Part shown: piece by piece, positions 30,642 to 39,276 of the stretch
Layout: each line of letters begins with the position of its first letter
Position numbering within the stretch: the first letter of the stretch is position 1
Source of the DNA: Candidatus Promineifilum breve
GTDB taxonomy: Bacteria; Chloroflexota; Anaerolineae; Promineifilales; Promineifilaceae
Assembly: GCF_900066015.1 (NCBI RefSeq)
Contig: NZ_LN890655.1
Location: 1,528,726 to 1,592,725 of the forward strand
Length of the DNA: 64,000 nt
Reading direction: 5' to 3'
Made by a program: the position numbers and the translations under genes
The notes under the pieces: model-generated
Databases searched by the model: none
What the model saw: only the letters and a program-made list of their open reading frames with translations
Told to the model about the DNA's origin: nothing

Positions 30642-32540
30642 TCACGTCAATTCGACCACGCCGCCCGACAGGACGATCTCGTCGCGCTCGGCGGCCTTAC
30701 ATTGAAAGAGCACACGCTGCCCGTCGGCCCCGTCGGCTGCGAAGGCCCCGTCAGTCCCGACGGCCCACATAGTCGTAACCAGCGTCTCGCCGGGGAAGAC
30801 GTGGCGGGTGAAGCGGGCGCGGATACTCCTGAAGCGCGCCGGGTCGTTGCCGGCGAAGTGGCGCAGCACGGCCCGCCCGGCAAAGCCGAACGTACAGAGG
30901 CCATGCAGGATCGGCCGGTCGAAGCCACCGACGGCGGCAAAGGCCGGGTCGGCGTGCAGCGGGTTGCGGTCGCCCGACGACAGGCGATAGAGCAGGGCCT
31001 GGTTGGCGTTGGTGCGGTCGTGGTGGACGGCGTCGGGGGCGCGGTCGGGCAAGGCCCAGGTGGCCGATGGCCCGCGCTCGCCGCCGAAGCCGCCCAGGCC
31101 GCGGATGAACAGCGACACCTGATTGTAGGCGATTTCCTGGCCGCTCTCGTCGGCGGTATGCACGTCGAGCAGCACCAGCGCCCCCGACCCCTTGTCGTAG
31201 ATGTTGGCGATGCGGGCCGTGTTGGTGACGGTGGCCGCCGTGGGCAGCGGCCGGGGCAACGACAGGTATTGCTCGCCGTGCAACAGCAGCGCCGGGTTAA
31301 ACTTCAGCCCCGGCACGTCGGTGATTTGCCACAGCAGCGAGAAGGGAAAGGCGACGCCGAACGTCGGCAGCGCCCGGAAGCTGCTGTTCAACTCATAGAC
31401 GAACGGCAATTCGCTGGCGTCCAGCGGGTCGACCGCCGCCCCCACCGACAGGGCATAAAGGCTGAGGTCTTTCTCGCCATAGGTCAGCGTTTTCGGCTCG
31501 AATTCGTGGCCGATGGCGTCTGATATATCGCCGGAGGCGGCGCGGGGGGGCAGGGGAGCAGGGGAGCGGGGGAGATTTGATTCTCCAGCGTTCTCTGTCT
31601 CCCCTGCTCCCATTCTCCCCTGCCCCCCTGCTCCCCTGCCCCCCTGCAAATTCTCCACCACCGGCGCGAACGAATCCAGCGGCGTCTCCGGGTAAGTGGG
31701 ATCGTCGAAGTTTTGGATCGTCGTCCACTGGTCGGCGACCGCTTCCGGCGTCAGCGCCTCGGCCAGCGGCAGGAACGCGCCCCGGCCGCGCTGCCAGCGC
31801 AGCCGCGCCGCCCAGCCCGCGCCGACCTCGAACACCTGCCCGGTGTCGCTGTTGCTCTCGTGGCACAGATAGGCCACCAGCGGGGCGACGTACTCCGGCT
31901 TCAACGCGGCCACCATGTCGGGCGGCAGGATGGTCTCCGTCAGGCGCGACCCGGCCAGCGGGGCGATGGTGTTGACCAGGACGTTGCGCTTTTGGCCCTC
32001 CACGGCCAGTGAGTTAGCCAGCCCCAGCAAGCCGAGCTTGGCCGCGCCGTAGTTGGCCTGACCGAAGTTGCCATAGAGGCCGGCGGCCGAACTGGTCATC
32101 ACGATGCGCCCATACCCCTGATCGCGCAGGTGGGGCCAGGCGGCGTGGGTCACCTGGAAGCCGCCGTAGAGGTGAACGCGGTAGATGCGCTCCCAATCGT
32201 CGGCGGTCATCTTGTGGAAGCTGGTGTCGCGCAGGATGCCGGCGTTGTTGATGACGATGTCGATGCGGCCGAAGTGATCGAGCGCGGTCTGGATGATGCG
32301 CCCGCCGTCCTCGACCGAGTCGTAGCTGGCGACGGCCTCGCCGCCGGCGGCCTCAATCTCCTCGACCACACGGTCGGCGGCCGACGTGGCCGCGCCTTCG
32401 CCGTGCCGGCTGCCGCCCAGATCGTTGACGACCACGGCCACCCCCCGCGCCGCCAGCAGCAGGGCATAGGCCCGGCCCAGCCCACCGCCCGCCCCGGTGA
32501 TCACGGCCACGCGGCCGTCGAAACGTAGTTGATTGTTCAT
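30642..32540 (-). CDS. SDR dehydrogenase fused to MaoC-like hydratase
   Basis: 632 residues. The N-terminal SDR (about 8-290) has TGAGGGLGRAYALLL, NNAG and a YGAAKLG active-site pair. The C-terminal double hot-dog MaoC domain (about 345-630) ends in HADPAF...GFDRPILHGLCTFGF, with the catalytic Asp/His. The layout matches eukaryotic peroxisomal multifunctional enzyme type 2: hydration of trans-enoyl-CoA and oxidation of the resulting 3-hydroxyacyl-CoA. The 297-333 linker is translated from an AGGGGAGC-type repeat (31541-31647). Only a weak GGGGG precedes the ATG. A beta-oxidation role fits the AidB-like and CaiB-like genes at the right end. Confidence 0.88.
   Translation of the reverse strand: MNNQLRFDGRVAVITGAGGGLGRAYALLLAARGVAVVVNDLGGSRHGEGAATSAADRVVEEIEAAGGEAVASYDSVEDGGRIIQTALDHFGRIDIVINNAGILRDTSFHKMTADDWERIYRVHLYGGFQVTHAAWPHLRDQGYGRIVMTSSAAGLYGNFGQANYGAAKLGLLGLANSLAVEGQKRNVLVNTIAPLAGSRLTETILPPDMVAALKPEYVAPLVAYLCHESNSDTGQVFEVGAGWAARLRWQRGRGAFLPLAEALTPEAVADQWTTIQNFDDPTYPETPLDSFAPVVENLQGGRGAGGQGRMGAGETENAGESNLPRSPAPLPPRAASGDISDAIGHEFEPKTLTYGEKDLSLYALSVGAAVDPLDASELPFVYELNSSFRALPTFGVAFPFSLLWQITDVPGLKFNPALLLHGEQYLSLPRPLPTAATVTNTARIANIYDKGSGALVLLDVHTADESGQEIAYNQVSLFIRGLGGFGGERGPSATWALPDRAPDAVHHDRTNANQALLYRLSSGDRNPLHADPAFAAVGGFDRPILHGLCTFGFAGRAVLRHFAGNDPARFRSIRARFTRHVFPGETLVTTMWAVGTDGAFAADGADGQRVLFQCKAAERDEIVLSGGVVELT
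31541..31647. repeat. AGGGGAGC repeat encoding an interdomain linker
   Basis: The left arm (GGGGGGGCAGGGGAGCAGGG and on) and right arm (CCCCTGCTCCCATTCTCCCC and on) are inverted copies of an 8-9 bp word around an unrelated 35-base centre. Read on the minus strand it gives Gly/Arg- and Pro-rich peptides joining the SDR and MaoC domains. Confidence 0.85.
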
Positions 32541-32575
32541 GTATGTGCCCCCAGATTGGTATGAGTTTATTGGCG

Positions 32576-32657
32576 CAGGGGAGCAGGGGTGCAGGGGTGC
32601 AGGGGTGAACGGCGCGTCTCTTTCACCCCTGCTCCCTTTCTCCCCTGCTCCCCTGCA
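32576..32657. repeat. AGGGGTGC repeat with inverted arm
   Basis: Four GGGG(A/T)GCA units, a centre of about 20 bases, then inverted CCCCTGCTCCC words. It lies between the MazG-like and SDR-MaoC genes and supplies the last dozen codons of the MazG-like protein. Confidence 0.85.
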
Positions 32658-32985
32658 CCAGCTTGGGATTATTCGCGTGCCGCTCGCGGTCGCGGTCGGT
32701 CTTCTTGATCATGGTCGCCTCGAAGGCGGCCGTCAGGTCAACGCCGGTCTGGTTCGCCAGGCAGATGAGCACAAACAGCACGTCGGCGAATTCGTCGGCC
32801 AGCGCGCGCCCCTCGTCCGACGGCTTGAAGCTCTGGTCGCCATACAGCCGCGACAGCAGCCGGGCCACCTCGCCCACTTCCTCGACCAGCAGGGCCAGGT
32901 TGGTTAGCTCGGAGTAGTAGCGCACGCCGACGGTGTGAATCCACTCATCCACCCGCCCCTGCGCGTCGCGTAAGGTCACTTCCAT
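32623..32985 (-). CDS. MazG-like nucleotide pyrophosphohydrolase
   Basis: 120 residues. All-alpha NTP-PPase: ALLVEEVGEVARLL with the EExxE metal-binding set, and ADEFADVLFVLICLAN with the ExxD pair. These enzymes hydrolyse non-canonical or excess NTPs. GGAGG six bases before the ATG at 32985 fixes the start. The final residues (LVQGSRGEREQG) come from the adjacent repeat, not from conserved sequence. The 33049-33238 region upstream shows no gene. Confidence 0.85.
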   Translation of the reverse strand: MEVTLRDAQGRVDEWIHTVGVRYYSELTNLALLVEEVGEVARLLSRLYGDQSFKPSDEGRALADEFADVLFVLICLANQTGVDLTAAFEATMIKKTDRDRERHANNPKLVQGSRGEREQG

Positions 32986-33238
32986 GTCAAGCCTCCAAAG
33001 AAAAAAGTTGAGAGCAGCAACCCAACAACCGACCAGGAGACAGGACAATGATAGTCTCTTTTGAAGATTTTTGCTTGCGGGTGTACGTGATTATGGGCGA
33101 TTTTTGGCAAACAGCAGCCCACTTCTTTCACCGACCAGGGGACCCACCAGTGTGCACTGCTAGCGCGTTGTTGATAATGGTGCTGTGGGCAAATTCCAAT
33201 GTCCCAACTATGTAACCTTTGGGCTAGCCAAATGTCGT

Positions 33239-34342
33239 TTAGTCACGCGCAATGGTTCCGTCAGGGTCAATACCGGTAATCCCCGGATTGCCTTCATACG
33301 CCACCGCACACAGCGACGTCCGCAGTTCTTCCTCAGCCCCAAGCCGGAGCGCGGTGCCGTTCCTGATGGCTTCCGCTAAGCCATCGGACGGGTAGCTTGA
33401 CCAGGGTTCAAGCGCCTGAGTGTGCAGCCGACGCCACCAGGGGAAGCCGGAGGCGACATTGCCCATCTGCTGCCAGTACCATATGTACCGGAAGACAGAG
33501 GGGTCAAAGCGAATGCCGAACCCCACGCGTCTGGTGGGGTTGGTAATCGCGTACCAACCATCTTCCAACCCGCTGAGATAAGCCATTTCCTGGGCCGGCA
33601 TTGCCCCAAATGGCGGCACAATGCCGGCATCCTCCGCCGGGCCAGCCGGCGACGCGATATTCGGCCATTGCCCGGTAGACGCCGGCTTGAAGCGGCGCGG
33701 CCCGTAATTGGGCCACTCTCCCTGGGATTCAATCGTCCTGGCCGGGGCGTCTATGACGACGCCCTCATCCAGAAAAGGGCGGCCGAAGGCGATATGATGA
33801 CCCCACATGAAATCCAATGGCTCACCGCCTTCATTGAGAACACGTTCGTCAATGAACAGGGCGGCCGTGCCGGGAACCATCGACAAGGTTTTCTCCACAA
33901 AAAACGGTGTGCGTATGGCTCGAACCCAAAGCCGCACCGCTACCTGGTCCGGATTGTCCTCCAGGATGGCATAGGACCAGGGCAGCAGGCTGATTTCACC
34001 ATGTTGTCCCAAATCCGCGCCCTGATAGGTGACCGAAGGCCCGCCGTTGGGGAGTATCTCGTTCCAGCCGCCGCTGAAATAGTCCAGGTAAGGCGAATCG
34101 CCGGCCGCCGGAACCACGTCGCGGGCCGGATTGCGGATGCCGCCGGGAGCAAGATGCAGGAAGTCAAGATCATGCGGCTTGTAGCGAAACTCGACAATGT
34201 CGCTGCCCTTGTCGACGAGCACGACCACGCGCAGAAGCGTATTCTCCAACACGATCGTGCGCAGGCCGTCAAACGTCCAGCTATCGGAGATGCGGCAGCC
34301 GTGATTGCGCGGCCGCCCATAGCTGCGCGCGCTGCCGGTCAC
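33239..34342 (-). CDS. DUF4432/aldose-1-epimerase-like protein
   Basis: 367 residues from a GTG at 34342 that overlaps the upstream SDR stop as GTGA, a typical coupled junction; the frame is open further upstream but would overlap the SDR by 129 bases. The beta-rich pattern (DLDFLHLAPGGIRNP, GGWNEILPNGGPS, MWGHHIAFGRPFL with paired His) is that of galactose-mutarotase-like folds. It probably isomerises or binds a sugar. It is last in the glycoside-use cluster. Confidence 0.8.
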   Translation of the reverse strand: MTGSARSYGRPRNHGCRISDSWTFDGLRTIVLENTLLRVVVLVDKGSDIVEFRYKPHDLDFLHLAPGGIRNPARDVVPAAGDSPYLDYFSGGWNEILPNGGPSVTYQGADLGQHGEISLLPWSYAILEDNPDQVAVRLWVRAIRTPFFVEKTLSMVPGTAALFIDERVLNEGGEPLDFMWGHHIAFGRPFLDEGVVIDAPARTIESQGEWPNYGPRRFKPASTGQWPNIASPAGPAEDAGIVPPFGAMPAQEMAYLSGLEDGWYAITNPTRRVGFGIRFDPSVFRYIWYWQQMGNVASGFPWWRRLHTQALEPWSSYPSDGLAEAIRNGTALRLGAEEELRTSLCAVAYEGNPGITGIDPDGTIARD

Positions 34343-35121
34343 TCGGTCCAGTACTCCGCGCCGGGCAGACTGCCGTCCATCGTATAGCCGCCATCGATGG
34401 TCAATACCTGCCCGGTCATATAGCGCGAGTCGTCGGAGGCCAGAAACACCGCCCCGGAAGCTATCCATTCCGGCTGCGCTATCTCTTTCATGGGTACGCG
34501 TTGGAAAAGCGCCGCCTTGACTGCCTCCGTGTACATGGGCGTCGTTAGCTCGCTGTAGGTTGCGCCAGGAGCGAGACAGTTGACGCGAATGCGATAGGGC
34601 GCCAGCTCGGTAGCCATCGTCCGCGACATGGCTTCAACGCCACCTTTGGACGCGGTATAAGGTCCGGCGTTGGGCTCGGAGAGCGTAGCGTGAATGGACG
34701 ACAGGTTAACTATCGCGCCGCCCGTGGCCTGGGCGATCATCAAACGCGCCGCCGCGCGGGTACAGTAGAAAACCGACGACAAATTCGTCCGAATGATCCG
34801 GTTCCAAGATTCGTCGTCCACTTCCCAAAACACGCCCGACGAAATGACACTGGCATTGTTGACCAGGATATCCAGCCCGCCCAGGGTCGTGAACGCGGCC
34901 TGCACCATCTCAGCGACACCTTGCGAGTCGCCGACATCGCAGGTAATGACAGTGGCGTTCCGGCCTTTGCCCCGGATCAGGTCAGCGACGGCCTTCGCCT
35001 TCTGGGTCTGTACATCGGCGATGACAACATCAGCGCCCTCATCGGCAAAGGCCAGCGCAATGCTGCGGCCGATCCCGGCCGCGCCACCCGTTACAATTGC
35101 CTTTTTACCATCCAGTTTCAT
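34339..35121 (-). CDS. SDR-family oxidoreductase (sugar or sugar-acid dehydrogenase-like)
   Basis: 260 residues from the ATG at 35121, which has GAGGTG six bases upstream (a GTG at 35130 is in frame but lies within this site). TGGAAGIG (11-18) binds NAD(P); Ser142, Tyr155 and Lys159 (PYTASKG) form the catalytic set; NNAS is at 88-91. It ends in YMTGQVLTIDGGYTMDG, typical of classical SDRs. In this setting it probably oxidises a sugar or its lactone-derived acid. It overlaps the DUF4432 gene and follows the GH36-like gene by 18 bases. Confidence 0.9.
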   Translation of the reverse strand: MKLDGKKAIVTGGAAGIGRSIALAFADEGADVVIADVQTQKAKAVADLIRGKGRNATVITCDVGDSQGVAEMVQAAFTTLGGLDILVNNASVISSGVFWEVDDESWNRIIRTNLSSVFYCTRAAARLMIAQATGGAIVNLSSIHATLSEPNAGPYTASKGGVEAMSRTMATELAPYRIRVNCLAPGATYSELTTPMYTEAVKAALFQRVPMKEIAQPEWIASGAVFLASDDSRYMTGQVLTIDGGYTMDGSLPGAEYWTE

Positions 35122-35139
35122 CTTGTTCACCTCACAGCC

Positions 35140-37290
35140 CTACGCTCCGGGTTCCAATGCACGCAGTTCAATCACCTGAGCCGACCAGGGGGCCATGAGT
35201 CGGCTGGCGGTATACGTCCCGTCATTGCGGTTAAAGCCGCCGCCGGAGTAGGTGAAGGGCGTGATGTACCAGCGGTCAGGATCAAGCCCGACGTCGACAA
35301 AATTTATGGTTGCCCTAACCGTGGTCGTGTCGTCAGACAGATTGAACAGGTTGATCACGAGTGAGTTTTCGTTCGGCAGGACGTGCAAATGAACATGCTC
35401 GCCCAATCCATAAAAATCACCACGCTTGAAATAGCGTTCCAGTTCACGATAGCGCTTCATACTTTGCTGATGCAAACCTGCGATTTGAGGGTTGTCGTGC
35501 GTGCCGCCAATGCCGAGGTGGCGGCAAGTCGAAGCATACCACCAGAAGATCAGCGCGTGTTCATTGTCGCCGCGCAGGTCGACATGCAGATAGACCGGCA
35601 CATTGCAAGCCAGATTGTAGTAGTAGAGGGCACGGGCGCGGCCGGTCAGAATATCCTCCATGGGCCGCCACATCAGTTCAAAGCCCCAATTCTCGTCATA
35701 GCTGCCGGATAGGCCATATTTGTAATAGACAGGCGTATAGCGCAGGACACTGCCGCCGGCCACCATGTCATGCATCTCGATCAGGACGTCGGGGTAGTGG
35801 GCGTGAATGCGTTGCGCCAGTTCCACGTTGGCGCGGACGTGATCCTCCCGACGATAGGGCACGGGATGTCCATGATTGGGGTCCCAACAGCCGTCGTTAT
35901 ACCAGTTGCCGTCGAACATGAGGTAGACAACGCCATCACGGCAATGGTCGAGCAGCCGCTTTTCGGCCTCATCCAGGTATTGTCGTGAACCAAGGCAAGG
36001 CATGGGCGTCTTGCCCAGGCCAAAGGAGTCGATGGTGATGACATTGCCGGCGGCGTCTTTGCGGTAGGAATCGGCCGGCCAGTGCGCCACGCTGCGTCCG
36101 TCAAACGCCATCCAGGTTGCCAGCGGACAATGAAGGGATACGTACAACCCGTACTCATCCCACACCTGCTGAATGAAGCTCCGGCGATCGCCCAGCCATT
36201 CATCGGCCCAGAGGAAGGTTCCAAAGTCCGTGTCCCAACCGGGATCAAGATAGAGTGATTCACAGCTATAGGCTTTGGCCTTGGCTGCCTCTTCGAGCAT
36301 TTGGGTACGCGTGTAGGTCAGGTGCCTTGTCTGGCGCTTGCCCGGCGGGAAACCCGCCGTTCCCAAATCATATTCCCAGTTATCGTACAGCTCGTTCCAA
36401 TGAACAGGCGGATTGAAATTGTCCGGGAAGCGGCAGCCATTTTCGTCGAGTAAGTCACGGAAGGCGTAGCTGGCTTCCACATAGGTGCCGGCCACCGATA
36501 CCAACCGCGTAAGGCCGAGCGAAACAGACTCGCCCGGCCCGATCTCGTGCAGTGATTCCGGTTCTTTGCGGCCGAGACCGGCCCCGCCAAACTGCAAAAC
36601 AACGCCGGCGGCCGACGGCGCCAGGGACAACAAGCTGAACTCCATCGCCGCCTGATTGAACTTGAAAACGCCCAGCGTCCGGTCGCGATGCTGCCACGAC
36701 CAACCCTCGGAACAGCGCCGGTCGGCCAGCATATACCCGTGCCCGGTGTGTAAGGGAACCAGTTCGGTGATATGTAGCTCCCGGCCGGGGAGTGTCAGAA
36801 GCTGGCTCAGGGTGAACTCGTTATCAATTTCGATCGGGTCTTCTGAGCGATGGCGGAAGGGAATCGCTGTCACCACATCTGAAGACAGGTCGGGCAGAAT
36901 TTCACCGATGCGATTGGTCACGACCCGCTGGAAGCTACAGACCAGATCTTCAAGACGAATCGCGTCGGCCGACACGTTTTGGAAAGTAAAGGTTTCGTCA
37001 AGATGCGGCCGAACGGCCGGAAGGGCAAGGACGTGGCTAACATCCAGTGGGCCCAGTTTGCCCCGAATCGTGATTTGGCCGGCTTCTTCAGTCAGGTTTA
37101 ATCCTTTCAGCGACCGATAGACGATCTGGCAGTCCTCGGCCAAGATTGATGCCGTGTAGCGATACGGGCCGTCGGCCCAGGCAAAATCCGTTGCCTTGTC
37201 GGCCAGTTGGATATGGACATCTTGTTCGACTTGCTGCACGCTCAGTTTGAAGGCGCTGTTTTCGCAAACGATGGGAAGGCTGTTGCTCAT
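35140..37290 (-). CDS. GH36-like alpha-glycosidase
   Basis: 716 residues. The N-terminal beta-sandwich (1-280) is followed by a TIM barrel (about 295-640) with CESLYLDPGWDTDFG, the probable nucleophile Asp460 in YLMFDGNW, and IEMHDMVAGG with acidic residues at 505 and 508, then a C-terminal beta domain. The arrangement resembles melibiase-type alpha-galactosidases (GH36/clan D), though the usual KxD nucleophile sequence is altered, so the exact family and linkage are open. No signal peptide: it acts on imported sugar. AAGGA seven bases before the ATG. Confidence 0.75.
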   Translation of the reverse strand: MSNSLPIVCENSAFKLSVQQVEQDVHIQLADKATDFAWADGPYRYTASILAEDCQIVYRSLKGLNLTEEAGQITIRGKLGPLDVSHVLALPAVRPHLDETFTFQNVSADAIRLEDLVCSFQRVVTNRIGEILPDLSSDVVTAIPFRHRSEDPIEIDNEFTLSQLLTLPGRELHITELVPLHTGHGYMLADRRCSEGWSWQHRDRTLGVFKFNQAAMEFSLLSLAPSAAGVVLQFGGAGLGRKEPESLHEIGPGESVSLGLTRLVSVAGTYVEASYAFRDLLDENGCRFPDNFNPPVHWNELYDNWEYDLGTAGFPPGKRQTRHLTYTRTQMLEEAAKAKAYSCESLYLDPGWDTDFGTFLWADEWLGDRRSFIQQVWDEYGLYVSLHCPLATWMAFDGRSVAHWPADSYRKDAAGNVITIDSFGLGKTPMPCLGSRQYLDEAEKRLLDHCRDGVVYLMFDGNWYNDGCWDPNHGHPVPYRREDHVRANVELAQRIHAHYPDVLIEMHDMVAGGSVLRYTPVYYKYGLSGSYDENWGFELMWRPMEDILTGRARALYYYNLACNVPVYLHVDLRGDNEHALIFWWYASTCRHLGIGGTHDNPQIAGLHQQSMKRYRELERYFKRGDFYGLGEHVHLHVLPNENSLVINLFNLSDDTTTVRATINFVDVGLDPDRWYITPFTYSGGGFNRNDGTYTASRLMAPWSAQVIELRALEPGA

Positions 37291-37345
37291 AGTGTGTTCC
37301 TTGCGTTAGGTGCCTGGGGGCTAGTCGTCAGTACCTTGAGTGTGG

Positions 37346-38242
37346 CTATTCCTTTGCCTGGAGGGCAACTGCTTGTTGGGCCAGTTGCACTAAGTCCGGA
37401 TAGAATAGTGGGTTGCCCCGCAAGCCGGTACTGGGGTGCATCCCCAGGTGCCAGCGACCGAGATTGCCCCAGAACAGGGTGGAGAGATCCGGCCCACCGA
37501 AGCAGACGTTGGTTGGCGCCCCCAAAATCGTGCCTTCGTAATCATCCATGAGGATGGCCAGTTCGCCATTGACTTGCAGGTGAAAGATGGTGTCCGGCCG
37601 ATAGCATGAGATGAGCAGACTGCCATCGGCGCAGAAGGCAAGCCCATCGGGAACCGTATGCGGCAACTCGACGACCGTCTCCGAACGCCCGCTCTTTTGC
37701 CCATCTTCTATAGGAAACCGCACGACGCGCGGTGGATTGAGCGACATGGCAACGTAGAGGTAATTCCCATCCGGGCTGACGGCGCAGCCGTTGGGAAACT
37801 GGCAATTCTCGGTATCGATTACCGCGGTGTCCCCGGAAGGTGTGACCCGAAAAATGCAGCCATTGTCGGCTTTCCATGCGCCGCAATCGGTGACATAGAG
37901 ATTGCCGAGGGCGTCAAAGGCCGGGTAATTGGGCGCGGCCATTTGGCGATCCGCAGAGCCGGTGCTGTAGATGGTTACGTCGCCGGCCTGGGTTACCTTG
38001 TGGACGGCGCTCAGCGTGGGCGTGCAAATGTAGACATTGCCTTCAGCATCAAGCGCCAGCCCCAGGTTGAGTCCGCCTGTGGAAGCATAGGGTTCGATCG
38101 CACGGGTGTTGTAATGAATGCGGTAGACCTGGCCTGCCTCGCCTCCGGCGTAGAGGTGGCCGTCCAGACCGGTGGCCACCCCTTCGGGATGATCCAGTCC
38201 ATCGACAAACGTCTCCGCATTCGCCAGATTAATCAGGGGCAT
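37346..38242 (-). CDS. SMP-30/gluconolactonase-like lactonase
   Basis: 298 residues from the ATG at 38242, with AGGAG eight bases upstream (a GTG nine bases earlier falls inside that spacing). A beta-propeller pattern: GLDHPEGVATGLDGHLYAGG, AFDALGNLYVTDCG, FPNGCAVSPDGNYLYVAMS, VPDGLAFCADGSLLISCY. The recurring Asp/Glu at blade ends match the metal site of SMP-30 lactonases. It would hydrolyse a sugar lactone made by the dehydrogenases next to it. Confidence 0.85.
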   Translation of the reverse strand: MPLINLANAETFVDGLDHPEGVATGLDGHLYAGGEAGQVYRIHYNTRAIEPYASTGGLNLGLALDAEGNVYICTPTLSAVHKVTQAGDVTIYSTGSADRQMAAPNYPAFDALGNLYVTDCGAWKADNGCIFRVTPSGDTAVIDTENCQFPNGCAVSPDGNYLYVAMSLNPPRVVRFPIEDGQKSGRSETVVELPHTVPDGLAFCADGSLLISCYRPDTIFHLQVNGELAILMDDYEGTILGAPTNVCFGGPDLSTLFWGNLGRWHLGMHPSTGLRGNPLFYPDLVQLAQQAVALQAKE

Positions 38243-38253
38243 CGTGTTCACTC

Positions 38254-39276
38254 CTATGGCTCAATGATGACTTTCAAACCTTCTCCGCCGGCGGCGCGGG
38301 CGAAAGCATCCGCCCACGCCTCCAGGGGGAATGTGTCGGAGATCATTTGGCTCGTATCGACCAAACCGCTCTCCGTCAGTTCCAGCGCCCGCCGCCAGGA
38401 TTCCAGGCTGGAGGCGAACGATCCCCGCAGCGCAAGATCTTTCCGGACGATCAGGTCGAGATCGGCCGTCACGCGTTTGCCAAACAGCCCAACCTGAATG
38501 ACGCGGCCCTGCGGCCGAACGACCTGTAGCGCCATGTCAAACGCCGGCCCGGCGCCGGAACATTCGAATACCACATCAGCGCCCGCGGGTTCCAGCGAGT
38601 TCACCAGGTGGGTAACATCGTCAGGATCGTCGGCATAGGTGAGATCTGCGCCGAGGGCTTGGCCCATCGCCATGCGCCGGGCATCACGCCGCAACCCCAC
38701 CAGCGACACACGGCCACCGGCCGCTTGCACAACCTGGACCGCAAGCAGGCCAATGGGGCCGGGCCCAAGGACAATGACGCGCTCCCCCGGCCGCACATCG
38801 CCAATTTCGTAGACTGCTTTGGTGACGCAAGCCAGCGGCTCGGTCAGCGCCCCAGCCGCCAGAGACTGATTGGCGGGCAACCGATACAGGCCGGAGGCAT
38901 TGACGGCCAGATATCTGGCGAACGCGCCGTGGACGCCACTGCCATACGATTGGCGATGCCGGCAAAGTCCGAATTGCCCGGCCTGACAGTACACGCAGCG
39001 GCCGCAGACGGTAGCATAGGGAACTGACGTTACCATATCGCCAACGCGCCATGATTCGACACCCTCGCCAAGCTCACGAATGACGCCGGCGAACTCGTGG
39101 CCGAGGACTACCGGCGGCCGTACCGGATACTCTCCGGCCATAATGTGCAGATCCGTGCCGCAGATACCGGTCGCACCGATTTCGATCAAAACTTCGCCGG
39201 GTTGCGGCGAAGGCTCTGGGATGTCCACCAGGCTCATCTGCCCCGGGCCAACGCCGGATTTAACAAGCGCCTTCAT
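38254..39276 (-). CDS. Zinc-dependent medium-chain alcohol/polyol dehydrogenase
   Basis: 340 residues from the ATG at 39276, whose first bases overlap the upstream stop (ATGA). Catalytic zinc ligands Cys39, His60 and Glu61 (GICGTD, LGHEFAG); structural zinc Cys91, 94, 97 and 105; Rossmann motif GPGPIG near 174. It resembles sorbitol/galactitol/threonine-type dehydrogenases. Between the GH42-like and lactonase genes it most plausibly oxidises a released sugar. The substrate is not determined. Confidence 0.9.
   Translation of the reverse strand: MKALVKSGVGPGQMSLVDIPEPSPQPGEVLIEIGATGICGTDLHIMAGEYPVRPPVVLGHEFAGVIRELGEGVESWRVGDMVTSVPYATVCGRCVYCQAGQFGLCRHRQSYGSGVHGAFARYLAVNASGLYRLPANQSLAAGALTEPLACVTKAVYEIGDVRPGERVIVLGPGPIGLLAVQVVQAAGGRVSLVGLRRDARRMAMGQALGADLTYADDPDDVTHLVNSLEPAGADVVFECSGAGPAFDMALQVVRPQGRVIQVGLFGKRVTADLDLIVRKDLALRGSFASSLESWRRALELTESGLVDTSQMISDTFPLEAWADAFARAAGGEGLKVIIEP

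Noticed and set aside
30564..31523. 319-codon plus-strand frame opposite the SDR-MaoC gene
   Set aside because: Low-complexity Gly/Val/Arg-rich peptide antisense to well-conserved MaoC motifs.
33239..34468. Longer start for the DUF4432 gene at 34468
   Set aside because: It would overlap the SDR gene by 129 bases; the GTG at 34342 forms a clean GTGA junction.
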